Assembly (NCBI RefSeq): GCF_036075115.1
Contig: NZ_CP107958.1
Span: 7,626,001-7,690,000, forward strand
Source of the DNA: Streptomyces sp. NBC_00377
GTDB lineage: Bacteria; Actinomycetota; Actinomycetes; Streptomycetales; Streptomycetaceae
Direction of reading: 5' to 3'
Length of the DNA: 64,000 nucleotides
In this document: piece by piece, positions 1 to 13,644 of the stretch
Position numbering within the stretch: the first letter of the stretch is position 1
How the letters are laid out: each line of letters opens with the position of its first letter
The notes under the pieces: model-generated
The model's database searches: none
Seen by the model: the letters and a program-made list of their open reading frames with translations, nothing else
What the model was told of the DNA's origin: nothing
Made by a program: the position numbers and the translations under genes

Positions 1-1411
1 CACCGCGGCCCTCCAGGGCATGCCGCGCGGACAGCGGCAACGTCGCCTCCCCGAAGGCGGCGAACACCGTCGGCTCGTCCAGGTCGTGCCAGAAACCGGT
101 GAACCCCTGCCCGATCCGCTCGCCGTACAGACCTCCCCACCACTGGCGCACACGCCCGTGGGTGAAGTCGGGGAAAACAGCCTCACCGGGCCGCACCACC
201 GCCTCGACGAGCCGCCCCGAAGGGTCCCGCACGAAGGCGTCCTCGGCGGCCCCGCCGTCGTACACGGCGTTGCCCCGCGTGGCCTTGACCGCCGGGCCGA
301 CGGCCGACACCAGCCGGATGCCGTCGCGACGCAGTTCCTCGGCGAGCAGCGCCAGTTTCGGGAACCGGTCCTGGTCGACGGTGAACACCTGGTGCTCGTC
401 GTGGTGGTCGGTGTCCAGATGGACGGCGTCGAGAGGCAGACCGTGCTCGTGCCAGCGCGTGACGAACCGGCGCACCTCCTCCTCACCGCCGAAGTCCGCG
501 CGCGCGTGATGGTGACCGAGCGCCCACGCCGGAGGCAGCGCCGACGCCCCGGTCAGTGACACCCAGGCGAGCAGCACGCGCGCGGGCGTACCCACCACCA
601 CCCAGCAGCGCAACGGCCCCCCGCCCATCCGGACCTCGCACGCCCCGGGCCGGTCGTGCCCCGAGCCGGCGCCCTCCGCGCCCTCCCGCAGCGTGACGGT
701 GCCGTCCCAGGAGGTGTCGTGGAACACCAGATGGGTGGCCGCGTCGGCCACCACCAGCTGGACCGGCATCGTGAGATGCAGCGGACCGTCCCCACGGCCG
801 AACGCGCGCTCAGGATCCGTGTTCCACAGGCGGTACGTCCCGTCACGCAGCCGGGGCCCGGACGCCCGACCGCCGAGACCGAAGAAACGCGCGTCCGCCG
901 CCACCTCCGAACGCTGCATCCAGCGCGCAGGTCCACCCTCCTCCGGCTCCCACCACCGGGGCGGCAGATCACGCCGCAACACCACGCCTCCCGGCGTGCA
1001 CACCTCGATGGCCCCGTGCCGTGAGACCACGACCGTCACCCGTTCGGCGACGACCCGCCACCCGCCGTCCTTGTCGGGCTCCAGCACCGCCCGCGGATCC
1101 GGCTCCGGACAGCGGCCGGCCAACGCGTACGACGGCTCGGGCTCGGCACCGTCCCACCCCCAGAACACCGCGCCGTTCACGGCCACGCGGATCCTCAGCT
1201 CCGAGCGACCGAACCGCAGCATCCCACCGCCGGGCTCCGGCTCCGCCTCCCGTACCGCACCCGGCACCCGTGCGCGCTCGCGACCCCGCACCGGCAGCCC
1301 GGCGGCGTCGACACGGCTTCTGCGCCAGGCGGCGCGCACGGTCCGCAACCCCTGGGCAGCACCCGCGGAACCGACCGCCTTCATCGAGCGCACCAGGTCA
1401 CGACCGTCCAT
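1..1411 (-). CDS. Glycoside hydrolase family 31 (alpha-glucosidase/alpha-xylosidase type), C-terminus beyond window
   Basis: The minus strand reads without a stop from an ATG at 1409-1411 to the window edge, giving about 470 residues. The frame contains GH31 landmarks. An N-terminal galactose-mutarotase-like part carries FFGLGGRASGPRL. The start of the TIM barrel carries ALGHHHARADFGG. The segment GFWHDLDEP near residue 440 matches the GH31 nucleophile motif (W-x-D-x-N/D-E), so the Asp is the likely catalytic nucleophile. Family knowledge says such enzymes release alpha-linked glucose or xylose from non-reducing ends. The exact substrate cannot be told. No signal peptide is visible, so the protein is probably intracellular. 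The gene is divergent from the acetoacetyl-CoA ligase gene, with 214 bp between them. Confidence 0.85.
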   Translation of the reverse strand, partial: MDGRDLVRSMKAVGSAGAAQGLRTVRAAWRRSRVDAAGLPVRGRERARVPGAVREAEPEPGGGMLRFGRSELRIRVAVNGAVFWGWDGAEPEPSYALAGRCPEPDPRAVLEPDKDGGWRVVAERVTVVVSRHGAIEVCTPGGVVLRRDLPPRWWEPEEGGPARWMQRSEVAADARFFGLGGRASGPRLRDGTYRLWNTDPERAFGRGDGPLHLTMPVQLVVADAATHLVFHDTSWDGTVTLREGAEGAGSGHDRPGACEVRMGGGPLRCWVVVGTPARVLLAWVSLTGASALPPAWALGHHHARADFGGEEEVRRFVTRWHEHGLPLDAVHLDTDHHDEHQVFTVDQDRFPKLALLAEELRRDGIRLVSAVGPAVKATRGNAVYDGGAAEDAFVRDPSGRLVEAVVRPGEAVFPDFTHGRVRQWWGGLYGERIGQGFTGFWHDLDEPTVFAAFGEATLPLSARHALEGRG

Positions 1412-1625
1412 GCTGTTCACCCTGTCACTGACCACGCCGACCGCGCGGCTCGTTCAACTGCCGTTCACCCGTGGTGTGGCCACATCTTCACGACACGGAC
1501 TGTGGGGAGCCCACCCTGGTGCAGAAGTCGATCACATGGCATCGTCCGTGTCAGCCGCGTCACGCGCACCACCCCAGCTCGTGCGCGGGTGACGCACACG
1601 ACGCGTACAGCCCCGGAGCCGCCCC

Positions 1626-3602
1626 ATGACGACCGTGAACCCCGAGCCGCTCTGGCGGCCAGATCCGCAGCGCATCGCCCGAGCCCAGGTCACGAGATTC
1701 CAGACCTGGGCCGCCGAGCACCACGGAGCCCCCTCGCAAGGCGGCTACCCGGCGCTGCACCGCTGGTCAGTGGACGAGCTGGAAACCTTCTGGGAAGCCC
1801 TCACACAGTGGTTCGACGTCCGGTTCTCGACCCCCTACGCGCGCGTACTGGGCGACCGCTCCATGCCCGGAGCCCAGTGGTTCCCAGGAGCGACACTCAA
1901 CTACGCCGAGCACGCCCTGCGCGCGGCCGCCACCCGCCCGGCCGAACCCGCCCTGCTCCACGTCGACGAGACCCACGAACCCAGCCCGGTCACCTGGTCC
2001 GAGCTTCGCCGCCAGGTCGGGTCGCTCGCCGCCGAGCTGCGCGCCCTCGGCGTCCGCCCCGGAGACCGGATCAGCGGCTACCTGCCGAACATCCCGCAGG
2101 CAGTCGTGGCCCTCCTCGCGACCGCCGCCGTGGGCGGTGTCTGGACATCCTGCGCCCCCGACTTCGGCGCCCGCAGCGTCCTCGACCGCTTCCAGCAGGT
2201 CGAACCCGTCGTCCTCTTCACGGTCGACGGCTATCGCTACGGCGGCAAGGAACACGACCGCCGTGACGTCGTCGCCGAACTCCGCGCCGAGCTGCCCACC
2301 CTGCGCGCCGTGGTCCACATCCCCCTGCTGGGCACGGAACCGCCCCCGGGCGCCCTGGAATGGTCGGCCCTCACGGCCGCGGACGAGGAACCCGTCTTCG
2401 AGCAGGTCCCCTTCGACCACCCCCTCTGGGTGCTCTACTCCTCCGGTACCACCGGTCTGCCCAAGGCCATCGTCCAGTCTCAGGGCGGCATCCTGGTCGA
2501 ACACCTCAAGCAGCTCGGCCTGCACTGCGACCTCGGCCCCGAAGACCGCTTCTTCTGGTACACCTCGACCGGCTGGATGATGTGGAACTTCCTCGTCTCC
2601 GGCCTGCTGACCGGCACCACGATCGTCCTCTACGACGGCAGCCCCGGCCATCCCGACATCGGCGCCCAGTGGCGCATCGCCGAACGCACCGGCGCCACCC
2701 TCTACGGCACCTCGGCCGCGTACGTCATGGCCTGCCGCAAAGCCGAGGTGCATCCGGCCCGCGACTTCGACCTCTCCAAGGTCCAGTGCGTCGCCACCAC
2801 CGGCTCCCCGCTCCCACCCGACGGTTTCCGCTGGCTGCACGACGAGTTCGCAGCGAGCGGGGCCGACCTGTGGATCGCCTCCGTCAGCGGCGGCACGGAC
2901 GTGTGCTCCTGTTTCGCCGGAGCCGTCCCGACCCTCCCGGTCCACACCGGCGAACTCCAGGCCCCCGGCCTCGGCACCGACCTCCAGTCCTGGGACGCCG
3001 GCGGTCACCCGGTGACCGACGAGGTCGGCGAGCTCGTCGTCACCAACCCCATGCCGTCGATGCCGGTCCGGTTCTGGAACGACCCCGACGGCAGCCGCTA
3101 CCACGGCAGCTACTTCGACACCTACCCCGGCGTCTGGCGCCACGGCGACTGGATCACCATCACCTCGCGTGGCTCCGTCGTCATCCACGGCCGCTCCGAC
3201 TCCACGCTCAACCGCCAGGGCGTGCGCATGGGCTCCGCCGACATCTACGAGGTGGTCGAACGCCTCCCCGAGATCAAGGAATCCCTGGTCATCGGTGTCG
3301 AGCAGCCCGACGGCGGCTACTGGATGCCGCTTTTCGTCCACCTCGCCCCGGGAGCCGCGCTCGACGAGGCACTCCTCGGCCGTATCAAGCAGGCCCTCCG
3401 CGACCAGCTCTCGCCGCGCCACGTCCCCGACGAGGTCATCGAGGTTCCCGGCGTCCCGCACACTCTCACCGGAAAACGCATCGAGGTCCCGGTCAAACGC
3501 CTCCTCCAGGGCACCCCACTGGACAAGGCCGTCAACCCGGGCTCCATCGACAACCTCGACCTGCTGCACTTCTACGAGGAACTCGCCCGCAAACGGGCCT
3601 GA
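1626..3602 (+). CDS. aacS: Acetoacetate--CoA ligase (acetoacetyl-CoA synthetase)
   Basis: This 658-residue protein has the usual length for AacS and belongs to the ANL adenylating superfamily. The phosphate-binding loop YSSGTTGLPKAI lies near residues 271-282, followed by the A5 region (YTSTGWMMWNF). The C-terminal domain has the hinge-type segment HGRSDSTLNRQGVRMG and the catalytic-lysine region TLTGKRIEVPVKRLL. The N-terminal LWRPDPQRIARAQVTRFQ and the C-terminal GSIDNLDLLHFYEELA are typical of AacS rather than acetyl-CoA synthetase. It would activate acetoacetate with ATP and CoA in the cytosol for lipid or polyketide carbon recycling. It starts at the ATG at 1626 and is a single-gene unit on this strand. 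Confidence 0.93.
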   Translation: MTTVNPEPLWRPDPQRIARAQVTRFQTWAAEHHGAPSQGGYPALHRWSVDELETFWEALTQWFDVRFSTPYARVLGDRSMPGAQWFPGATLNYAEHALRAAATRPAEPALLHVDETHEPSPVTWSELRRQVGSLAAELRALGVRPGDRISGYLPNIPQAVVALLATAAVGGVWTSCAPDFGARSVLDRFQQVEPVVLFTVDGYRYGGKEHDRRDVVAELRAELPTLRAVVHIPLLGTEPPPGALEWSALTAADEEPVFEQVPFDHPLWVLYSSGTTGLPKAIVQSQGGILVEHLKQLGLHCDLGPEDRFFWYTSTGWMMWNFLVSGLLTGTTIVLYDGSPGHPDIGAQWRIAERTGATLYGTSAAYVMACRKAEVHPARDFDLSKVQCVATTGSPLPPDGFRWLHDEFAASGADLWIASVSGGTDVCSCFAGAVPTLPVHTGELQAPGLGTDLQSWDAGGHPVTDEVGELVVTNPMPSMPVRFWNDPDGSRYHGSYFDTYPGVWRHGDWITITSRGSVVIHGRSDSTLNRQGVRMGSADIYEVVERLPEIKESLVIGVEQPDGGYWMPLFVHLAPGAALDEALLGRIKQALRDQLSPRHVPDEVIEVPGVPHTLTGKRIEVPVKRLLQGTPLDKAVNPGSIDNLDLLHFYEELARKRA

Positions 3603-3894
3603 GCGCACCGCAAGCCCGGGAGCACTCCGGAACCGACGCAGCCGACGGGCTCGGACCTCGCCGCAGACCACCGCGAAGTCCGGGCCCGGCGACCGAAACC
3701 GGCCCTGCACGACTCCACGTCACCGACCTGCCCGCCGTCAGGCCCGCCCACTGCTTCACCCTCTGCCGTCGTACCGCTGTGACCTGCGCACTTCGTCGCC
3801 GCCGAGCCTGTTACCCGATCACGCAGGGTCCGTTGTCAGTGCCGCTGGTTACTGTGGGTGAGCATCGATCGACTGTGCACACAGGGGGAAACAC

Positions 3895-4788
3895 ATGGCA
3901 CACACCGACCACCACACCATGCGACGCGTCCTGCGCCGTGAGATCGCCGGCACCATCGGCCTGCTCACCGACGAACACGACTTCCGTGCCATGCGGCGCT
4001 ACCGCACCTTCACCTTCGACGATCACGCCGTCTACCTCCGACAGGTCGAGGACCTCCTGAGGACACGCGCCCTCCAGGGCACCCACACCACCGTGGCCCT
4101 CTTCGACCCACAGGATTACGCCGAGTACTGCTGCGTCCGCGGGATCGACCCCGACGTCCCCGCCAACCGGACCCGCTTCACGGCCGAACTCGCGACCACC
4201 GGCCCCACCGTGCCCTACGAGGGCCAGCCCCTCACGGACCTCCTGCCCGCACTCGTCGACGAGGCAGTCCGACAGGCCACCTGGGAGTACGCGGCCACCC
4301 TGCTCGCCCGCCTCGGCGCCTGCGCGACCTGCGGCGAGGACATCGGCCGTGCCGCCTTCACCCGCGCGTCGAACCTCGTCGCCCGCATCCTCGACACGGC
4401 ACCGCCCGGCGACCGGCACCTCGTGTGCAGCGTCACCGGCACCCCCGAAACACTGGTCGCAGTCCTCCACGCCGACGAGGAGGACACCGGTGCTCCCCGA
4501 ATCGACGAGGCCGAGGCGCTCGAGTTCACCACCGTCCTCGCCCTCGGCCTGGCCACCCGGACCCCGGGCGGCCTGGTCATGCGCACCACCGCCCCCGACA
4601 CGTCCGACCAGGTCTACGGATGGCGGCTCCGGGGCGACGGCCTCGAACCCCTGACCGCCGGCGAGGTCTTCGACGCCTACTGCACCGACGCCGAATCCGG
4701 TGACCTCATCTCACCCGAGTCCAACGTGGACTACTGCTTCCCACCGGACCTCGGCCCGGAGGGAACGGCGCCGGAGCACAGCCACTGA
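3895..4788 (+). CDS. Conserved hypothetical protein, 297 aa
   Basis: I do not recognise a characterised family. The protein is soluble and acidic, has no signal or membrane segment, and looks like Streptomyces-specific conserved hypotheticals. Visible features are a CATCGEDIG segment near residues 142-150 that could bind a metal with other cysteines (CC near residue 82), and a Thr/Asp-rich C-terminal half. The ATG follows an AGGGGGAA ribosome-binding site. The gene lies alone between aacS and the convergent ptsI and shares the hairpin at 4809-4845 as a likely terminator. Codon use is normal for the neighbourhood. Confidence 0.8.
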   Translation: MAHTDHHTMRRVLRREIAGTIGLLTDEHDFRAMRRYRTFTFDDHAVYLRQVEDLLRTRALQGTHTTVALFDPQDYAEYCCVRGIDPDVPANRTRFTAELATTGPTVPYEGQPLTDLLPALVDEAVRQATWEYAATLLARLGACATCGEDIGRAAFTRASNLVARILDTAPPGDRHLVCSVTGTPETLVAVLHADEEDTGAPRIDEAEALEFTTVLALGLATRTPGGLVMRTTAPDTSDQVYGWRLRGDGLEPLTAGEVFDAYCTDAESGDLISPESNVDYCFPPDLGPEGTAPEHSH

Positions 4789-4808
4789 GCGGACGGGAAC
4801 CCACGCAC

Positions 4809-4845
4809 AGCAGGGGCACCCCCCCGAAGGAGGAGCGCCCCTGCT
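4809..4845. terminator. Bidirectional terminator between the hypothetical gene and ptsI
   Basis: There are perfect 9-bp arms, AGCAGGGGC at 4809-4817 and GCCCCTGCT at 4837-4845, with a 19-nt loop. It lies between two convergent stop codons (4788 and 4870). There is no strong T run, which is common for Streptomyces terminators. Confidence 0.6.
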
Positions 4846-4869
4846 CACCGGATCGCAGACCGGAATCGG

Positions 4870-6540
4870 CTACTCGCCGGACAACACGGCCTGTGCCGCC
4901 TGACGCGCCTCCTCGGCGCTGTCGGCCGCCCGCGCGGCAACCCCCGCACGCTCACACTGCGCCAGCGTGTACCTCGCCAGCGCCGTCCGCACGTAGGGAA
5001 TCGACGCCGCACCCATGGAAAGAGAGGTGACGCCCAGTCCCGTCAGCACACACGCGAGCAGCGGGTCGGATGCGGCCTCGCCGCACACACCGCAACTCTT
5101 CCCCTCGGCCCTTGCCGCCTCGGCGGACAGCGCGACGAGGTCCAGCAGCGCGGGCTGCCACGGATCCTGCAGCCGGGACACCGCACCCACCTGCCGGTCG
5201 GCGGCGAACGTGTACTGGGCGAGGTCGTTCGTGCCCAGCGACAGGAACTCCACCTCACGCAGGATCGAGCGAGCCCGCAGAGCGGCCGACGGAATCTCCA
5301 CCATCGCGCCGAACTTCGCCCTCAGCCCCGCCTCCCGGCAGGCGTCCGCGAACGCCTTCGCGTCGGCGCGGTCCGCCACCATCGGCGCCATGACCTCGAG
5401 ATGCACGGGCAGCCCTTCGGCGGCCTTCGCCAGCGCGGTCAGCTGGGTCCGCAGGACGTCGGGATGGTCCAGCAGACTGCGAAGCCCACGCACACCCAGC
5501 GCCGGGTTCGGCTCGTCGGCTGGGGTGAGGAAGTCGAGCGGTTTGTCGGCGCCCGCATCCAGTACGCGTACGACGACGCGCCCTTCGGGGAACGCCTCGA
5601 GCACCTGCCGGTAGGCCGTGACCTGCTTCTCCTCGGACGGCGCGCTCTTGCTGTCGTCGAGGAAGAGGAACTCGGTACGGAACAGTCCGACGCCCTCGGC
5701 TCCGGCCTCCACGGCGGCCGGCACGTCGGCAGGCCCGCCGACGTTCGCCAGCAACGGCATCTTGTGACCGTCGGCGGTGGCGCCCGGCCCGGTCGAGGCG
5801 GCCAGCGCCGCCCTGCGCTGGGCGGCTGCGGCCTCGAGCCGGGCCTTCTTCTCTTCGCTCGGATTGACGAAGATGTCACCGGTGCTGCCGTCGACGGCGA
5901 TCACCGTCCCCTCCGCCAGCTCACCGGCACCGGGCAGGGCCACGACGGCCGGCACGCCGAGGGCGCGGGCCAGGATGGCGCTGTGACTCGTCGGCCCGCC
6001 CTCCTCGGTCACGAAACCGAGCACGAGCGTCGGGTCCAGCAGCGCGGTGTCGGCAGGCGCCAGGTCCCGGGCCACCAGCACGTACGGCTCGTCGCTGTCC
6101 GGCACACCCGGCATCGGGACGCCCAACAGACGGGCGACGATACGATTCCGCACGTCATCGAGGTCGGCGACGCGACCGGCGAGGTACTCGCCGGCTCCCG
6201 CCAGCAGCTCGCGGTAGGCGGCGAAAGCGTCGTACACGGCACGCTCGGCCGTGCTGCCGACGGCGATACGCCGGTCCACGTCCACCTTCAGCTCGGGGTC
6301 CTGGGCCATCATGGCCTGCGCCTCGAGCACGCCCTGGGCCTCGCCCCCCGCCAGATTTCCGCGCGCCATCAGGTCGGCTGCCACAGCCTCCACGGCCTGG
6401 CGGGCGCGCCCCTGTTCGCGTTCGGCCTCCTCCGCCGGGATCTGCTTCGCGGGCGGTTCGAGCACCGCCGTTCCCATGTGCCGTACCTCGCCGATCGCCA
6501 CGCCGTGACTCACGCCGACGCCTCGAAGCGTTGTCTCCAT
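4870..6540 (-). CDS. ptsI: Phosphoenolpyruvate--protein phosphotransferase (PTS enzyme I)
   Basis: Enzyme I takes phosphate from PEP and passes it to HPr, the first step of the sugar PTS. The 556-residue frame has the swivel-domain phospho-histidine in GGPTSHSAILAR (His186) and the PEP-binding barrel with LFRTEFLF, GANKPLDF-like (GADKPLDF) and GTNDLAQY. The C-terminal CGEAASDP segment holds the catalytic cysteine. I chose the ATG at 6538-6540 because it begins METTLRGVGVSHG and follows a GGAGA site. The frame also stays open upstream but would overlap crr. The gene lies 79 bp downstream of crr on the same strand and is very likely co-transcribed under DasR control. Confidence 0.96.
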   Translation of the reverse strand: METTLRGVGVSHGVAIGEVRHMGTAVLEPPAKQIPAEEAEREQGRARQAVEAVAADLMARGNLAGGEAQGVLEAQAMMAQDPELKVDVDRRIAVGSTAERAVYDAFAAYRELLAGAGEYLAGRVADLDDVRNRIVARLLGVPMPGVPDSDEPYVLVARDLAPADTALLDPTLVLGFVTEEGGPTSHSAILARALGVPAVVALPGAGELAEGTVIAVDGSTGDIFVNPSEEKKARLEAAAAQRRAALAASTGPGATADGHKMPLLANVGGPADVPAAVEAGAEGVGLFRTEFLFLDDSKSAPSEEKQVTAYRQVLEAFPEGRVVVRVLDAGADKPLDFLTPADEPNPALGVRGLRSLLDHPDVLRTQLTALAKAAEGLPVHLEVMAPMVADRADAKAFADACREAGLRAKFGAMVEIPSAALRARSILREVEFLSLGTNDLAQYTFAADRQVGAVSRLQDPWQPALLDLVALSAEAARAEGKSCGVCGEAASDPLLACVLTGLGVTSLSMGAASIPYVRTALARYTLAQCERAGVAARAADSAEEARQAAQAVLSGE

Positions 6541-6619
6541 CTCACCCGTCTCCGATAGTGCGGCGGGTCCCGCCGCCGCGGTGTTTGACCTGAGTGCCGT
6601 CGACAGGACGGCGTCGGCA

Positions 6620-7069
6620 TTACTGCCAGGAAAAGAGAACGTCGCCGACCTTGATGTCGCCGTCCTCACGGAGATCGCCGAGTGAGTCGGCCGTGGCCTC
6701 CAGCGCGACGACCGGGCACACCGGGGACTTCCCGGCCTCCTCGACCGCGGCCGGGTTCCACCGCACGATGCCCTGTCCGCGCACGACGGTGTCGCCCTTG
6801 TTCACAAGGAGCTCGAAGCCCTCGCCGTTGAGCTGCACGGTGTCGATGCCGAGATGAGTGAGCACCCCATGCCCGTCGCCGTCGACCACGACGAATGCGT
6901 GCGGGTGGAGGGAGACGATGACTCCATCCACGGGAGCGACCGCCTCGGAAGGCTCACGCACCGGATCGATTGCAGTGCCCGGGCCGACCATGGCCCCGGA
7001 GAAGACGGGGTCCGGCACGGACGCCAGTCCGATGGCGCGTCCTACTAGAGGGGACGTCACGGTGGTCAT
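6620..7069 (-). CDS. crr: PTS glucose-type IIA component (EIIA-Crr)
   Basis: This 149-residue protein is a single-domain IIA of the glucose family. It carries the SPLVGRAIGLASVPDPVFSG start and the HLGIDTVQLNGEGF motif, whose His72 is the phospho-acceptor, with a second active-site histidine near residue 57 (HAFVVV). It receives phosphate from HPr. In Streptomyces it serves N-acetylglucosamine uptake with other permeases. The gene leads the crr-ptsI operon. Its promoter region holds a DasR-type operator and is shared back-to-back with the rRNA operon. Confidence 0.95.
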   Translation of the reverse strand: MTTVTSPLVGRAIGLASVPDPVFSGAMVGPGTAIDPVREPSEAVAPVDGVIVSLHPHAFVVVDGDGHGVLTHLGIDTVQLNGEGFELLVNKGDTVVRGQGIVRWNPAAVEEAGKSPVCPVVALEATADSLGDLREDGDIKVGDVLFSWQ

Positions 7070-7184
7070 GGGAAGCCTCCCAGAGGTGGAGATGTGTATG
7101 GGCCGTTACTGTCTGTCCACATCGGCACGCCATGCAGCAGGGTATGTCAGGTGAAGTACCGTTTCCGCACGATAGTCCCGATCC

Positions 7185-7198
7185 GTGGTCTAGACCAC
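7185..7198. promoter_or_regulatory. DasR-responsive element (dre) upstream of crr
   Basis: The palindrome GTGGTCTAGACCAC, with flanking ACT on one side, matches the published Streptomyces dre consensus built around TGGTCTAGACCA. It lies about 115 bp before the crr start. DasR, a GntR/HutC regulator that responds to glucosamine-6-phosphate, is known to control crr-ptsI in S. coelicolor. The site is also only 14 bp from the -35 box of an rRNA promoter on the other strand. Confidence 0.85.
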
Positions 7199-7211
7199 TA
7201 GCCTAGTCGAT

Positions 7212-7241
7212 TTGCAGCGACTCTGCGGCCCCGTGTACAGT
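7212..7241 (+). promoter_or_regulatory. Candidate sigma-HrdB promoter of the rRNA operon
   Basis: The arrangement is TTGCAG (7212-7217), an 18-nt spacer and TACAGT (7236-7241). This is a good vegetative promoter match directed into the rRNA leader. Streptomyces rRNA operons usually have several promoters. A weaker second candidate with a TAGAGT -10 box lies at 7374-7379, with TGGTCA 20 nt upstream. Confidence 0.6.
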
Positions 7242-7637
7242 CGTACTCCTGCTTGAGGGTGAGCGACGCGATCAAGCGCGCTTACTGAGCAGCATCCAAC
7301 TTGTCAGATCCTATCTTTGGATCATCTTTCGCATGCCTGCGGAACGGTGGTCAAGGGGCCGGAAAAACCCTGATAGAGTCGGAAACGCAAGACCGAAGGG
7401 AAGCGCCCGGAGGAAAGCCCGAGAGTATCGGGTGAGTACAAAGGAAGCGTCCGTTCCTTGAGAACTCAACAGCGTGCCAAAAATCAACGCCAGATATGTT
7501 GATACCCCGTCCCCGGCAGTGATAGCCGAGGATGAGGTTCCTTTGAAACAAAACACAGCGAGGACGCTGTGAACGGCCGGGCTTATTCCGCCTGGCTGTT
7601 CCGCTCTCGTGGTGTCGTCCCGATTACGGGAAAACAT
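7242..7637 (+). other. rRNA operon leader region
   Basis: This is the non-coding leader before the 16S gene. The arm GCCAAAAATCAACG at 7476-7489 can pair with 9252-9266 beyond the 16S 3' end (CGTTGATTATTCGGC), which would form the RNase III-type processing stem of pre-16S rRNA. The TTGAGAACTCAACA segment at 7458-7471 resembles conserved leader elements of actinobacterial rrn operons. The only open frames here are chance ones. Confidence 0.6.
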
Positions 7638-12601
<4,964 letters not shown>

Positions 12602-12693
12602 CCTCAGTTGCTCGCGTCCACTGTGTTGGTTCTGAAACCACGAACAGCCCCATGCCATGGTCACGGTGTGGTGCGGCTGGACAGTTTCATAGT

Positions 12694-12813
12694 GTTTCGG
12701 TGGTCATAGCGTGAGGGAAACGCCCGGTTACATTCCGAACCCGGAAGCTAAGCCTTACAGCGCCGATGGTACTGCAGGGGGGACCCTGTGGGAGAGTAGG
12801 ACACCGCCGAACT
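12694..12813 (+). rRNA. rrf: 5S ribosomal RNA
   Basis: The gene starts GTTTCGGTGGTCATAGCGTG and ends near CACCGCCGAACT, with the usual loop sequence CCGAACCCGGAAGCTAAGCC. It is 120 nt and lies 92 nt after 23S in the same operon. Confidence 0.95.
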
Positions 12814-12821
12814 CCTTTTAG

Positions 12822-12865
12822 AGCTCCGGCTCTTGGGCACACAGCCCGAGAGCCGGAGCTTTTTT
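12822..12865 (+). terminator. Intrinsic terminator of the rRNA operon
   Basis: Two 17-nt arms (12822-12838 and 12844-12860), starting AGCTCCGGCTC, pair completely with one G-U pair around a 5-nt ACACA loop. A run of six T follows (12860-12865). This is a canonical rho-independent terminator immediately after 5S. Confidence 0.92.
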
Positions 12866-12921
12866 GCGTTGGGGTAAGGTCAGGGGGCATCGTTGGCTCA
12901 TTTCCTACTGGAGGCCCCCGG

Positions 12922-13533
12922 GTGGAGGTCCAGGAGACCCGTGTCCAGACAGACCGGGTCCTCACCATCCCCAACATCCTCAGCATGGCGCGTCTCGTCG
13001 GCGTGCCCGTGTTCCTGTGGCTGATCCTCCGGCCCGAGTTCGGAGGCCCGCAGAGCGACGGCTGGGCTCTCCTGGTGTTGGCTTTCAGCGGCATCACCGA
13101 CTACCTGGACGGCAAGCTCGCGCGACGCTGGAACCAGATCAGCAGCCTCGGCCGGCTCCTCGACCCGGCCGCCGACCGGCTCTACATTCTTTCCACCCTG
13201 GTCGGTCTGACCTGGCGGGAGATTCTTCCTGTCTGGTTGACGGCTGCACTTCTCGCCCGCGAGCTGATGTTGCTGGTGATGGTCGGCATCCTCCGGCGAC
13301 ACGGCTATCCGCCGCCGCAGGTGAACTTCCTCGGGAAGGCGGCCACGTTCAACCTGATGTACGCCTTCCCGCTGCTTCTGCTCAGTGACGGAAGCGGATG
13401 GTTGGCGTCACTCGGTGCTATTTTCGGATGGGCGTTCGCCGGATGGGGTACAACGCTCTACTGGTGGGCAGGAGTCCTCTACGTGGTACAGGTCCGCCGC
13501 CTGGTGCGTGCGGACGCCATGGCCGCCGACTGA
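12922..13533 (+). CDS. CDP-alcohol phosphatidyltransferase family membrane protein (PgsA-like)
   Basis: This 203-residue integral membrane enzyme carries the family signature D-x2-D-G-x2-A-R-x8-G-x3-D-x3-D as DYLDGKLARRWNQ...GRLLDPAADR. Several hydrophobic segments surround it (VGVPVFLWLIL, LLARELMLLVMVG, YWWAGVLYVV). Such enzymes join CDP-diacylglycerol to an alcohol to make phospholipids. The acceptor could be glycerol-3-phosphate or an inositol compound. I chose the GTG at 12922, 7 nt after a GGAGG, because the open frame upstream runs back into 5S rRNA and the terminator. The position next to DUF881/Sbp genes matches mycobacterial pgsA2. Confidence 0.88.
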   Translation: MEVQETRVQTDRVLTIPNILSMARLVGVPVFLWLILRPEFGGPQSDGWALLVLAFSGITDYLDGKLARRWNQISSLGRLLDPAADRLYILSTLVGLTWREILPVWLTAALLARELMLLVMVGILRRHGYPPPQVNFLGKAATFNLMYAFPLLLLSDGSGWLASLGAIFGWAFAGWGTTLYWWAGVLYVVQVRRLVRADAMAAD

Positions 13534-13644
13534 CCTCGCCGATTGGCAGCTGAAGTGGCTCGATGGCCCGCGGAAGAAAAGTGCGGGACAATCTGGACGG
13601 GTGAAGTCGGCTAGACCTCGTCTCTTTAGGAGGACGCTTCCGAC

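Noticed and set aside
12766..12921. Longer N-terminus for the PgsA-like protein
   Set aside because: The in-frame extension runs through 5S rRNA and the rRNA terminator. The GTG at 12922 with GGAGG is the sensible start.
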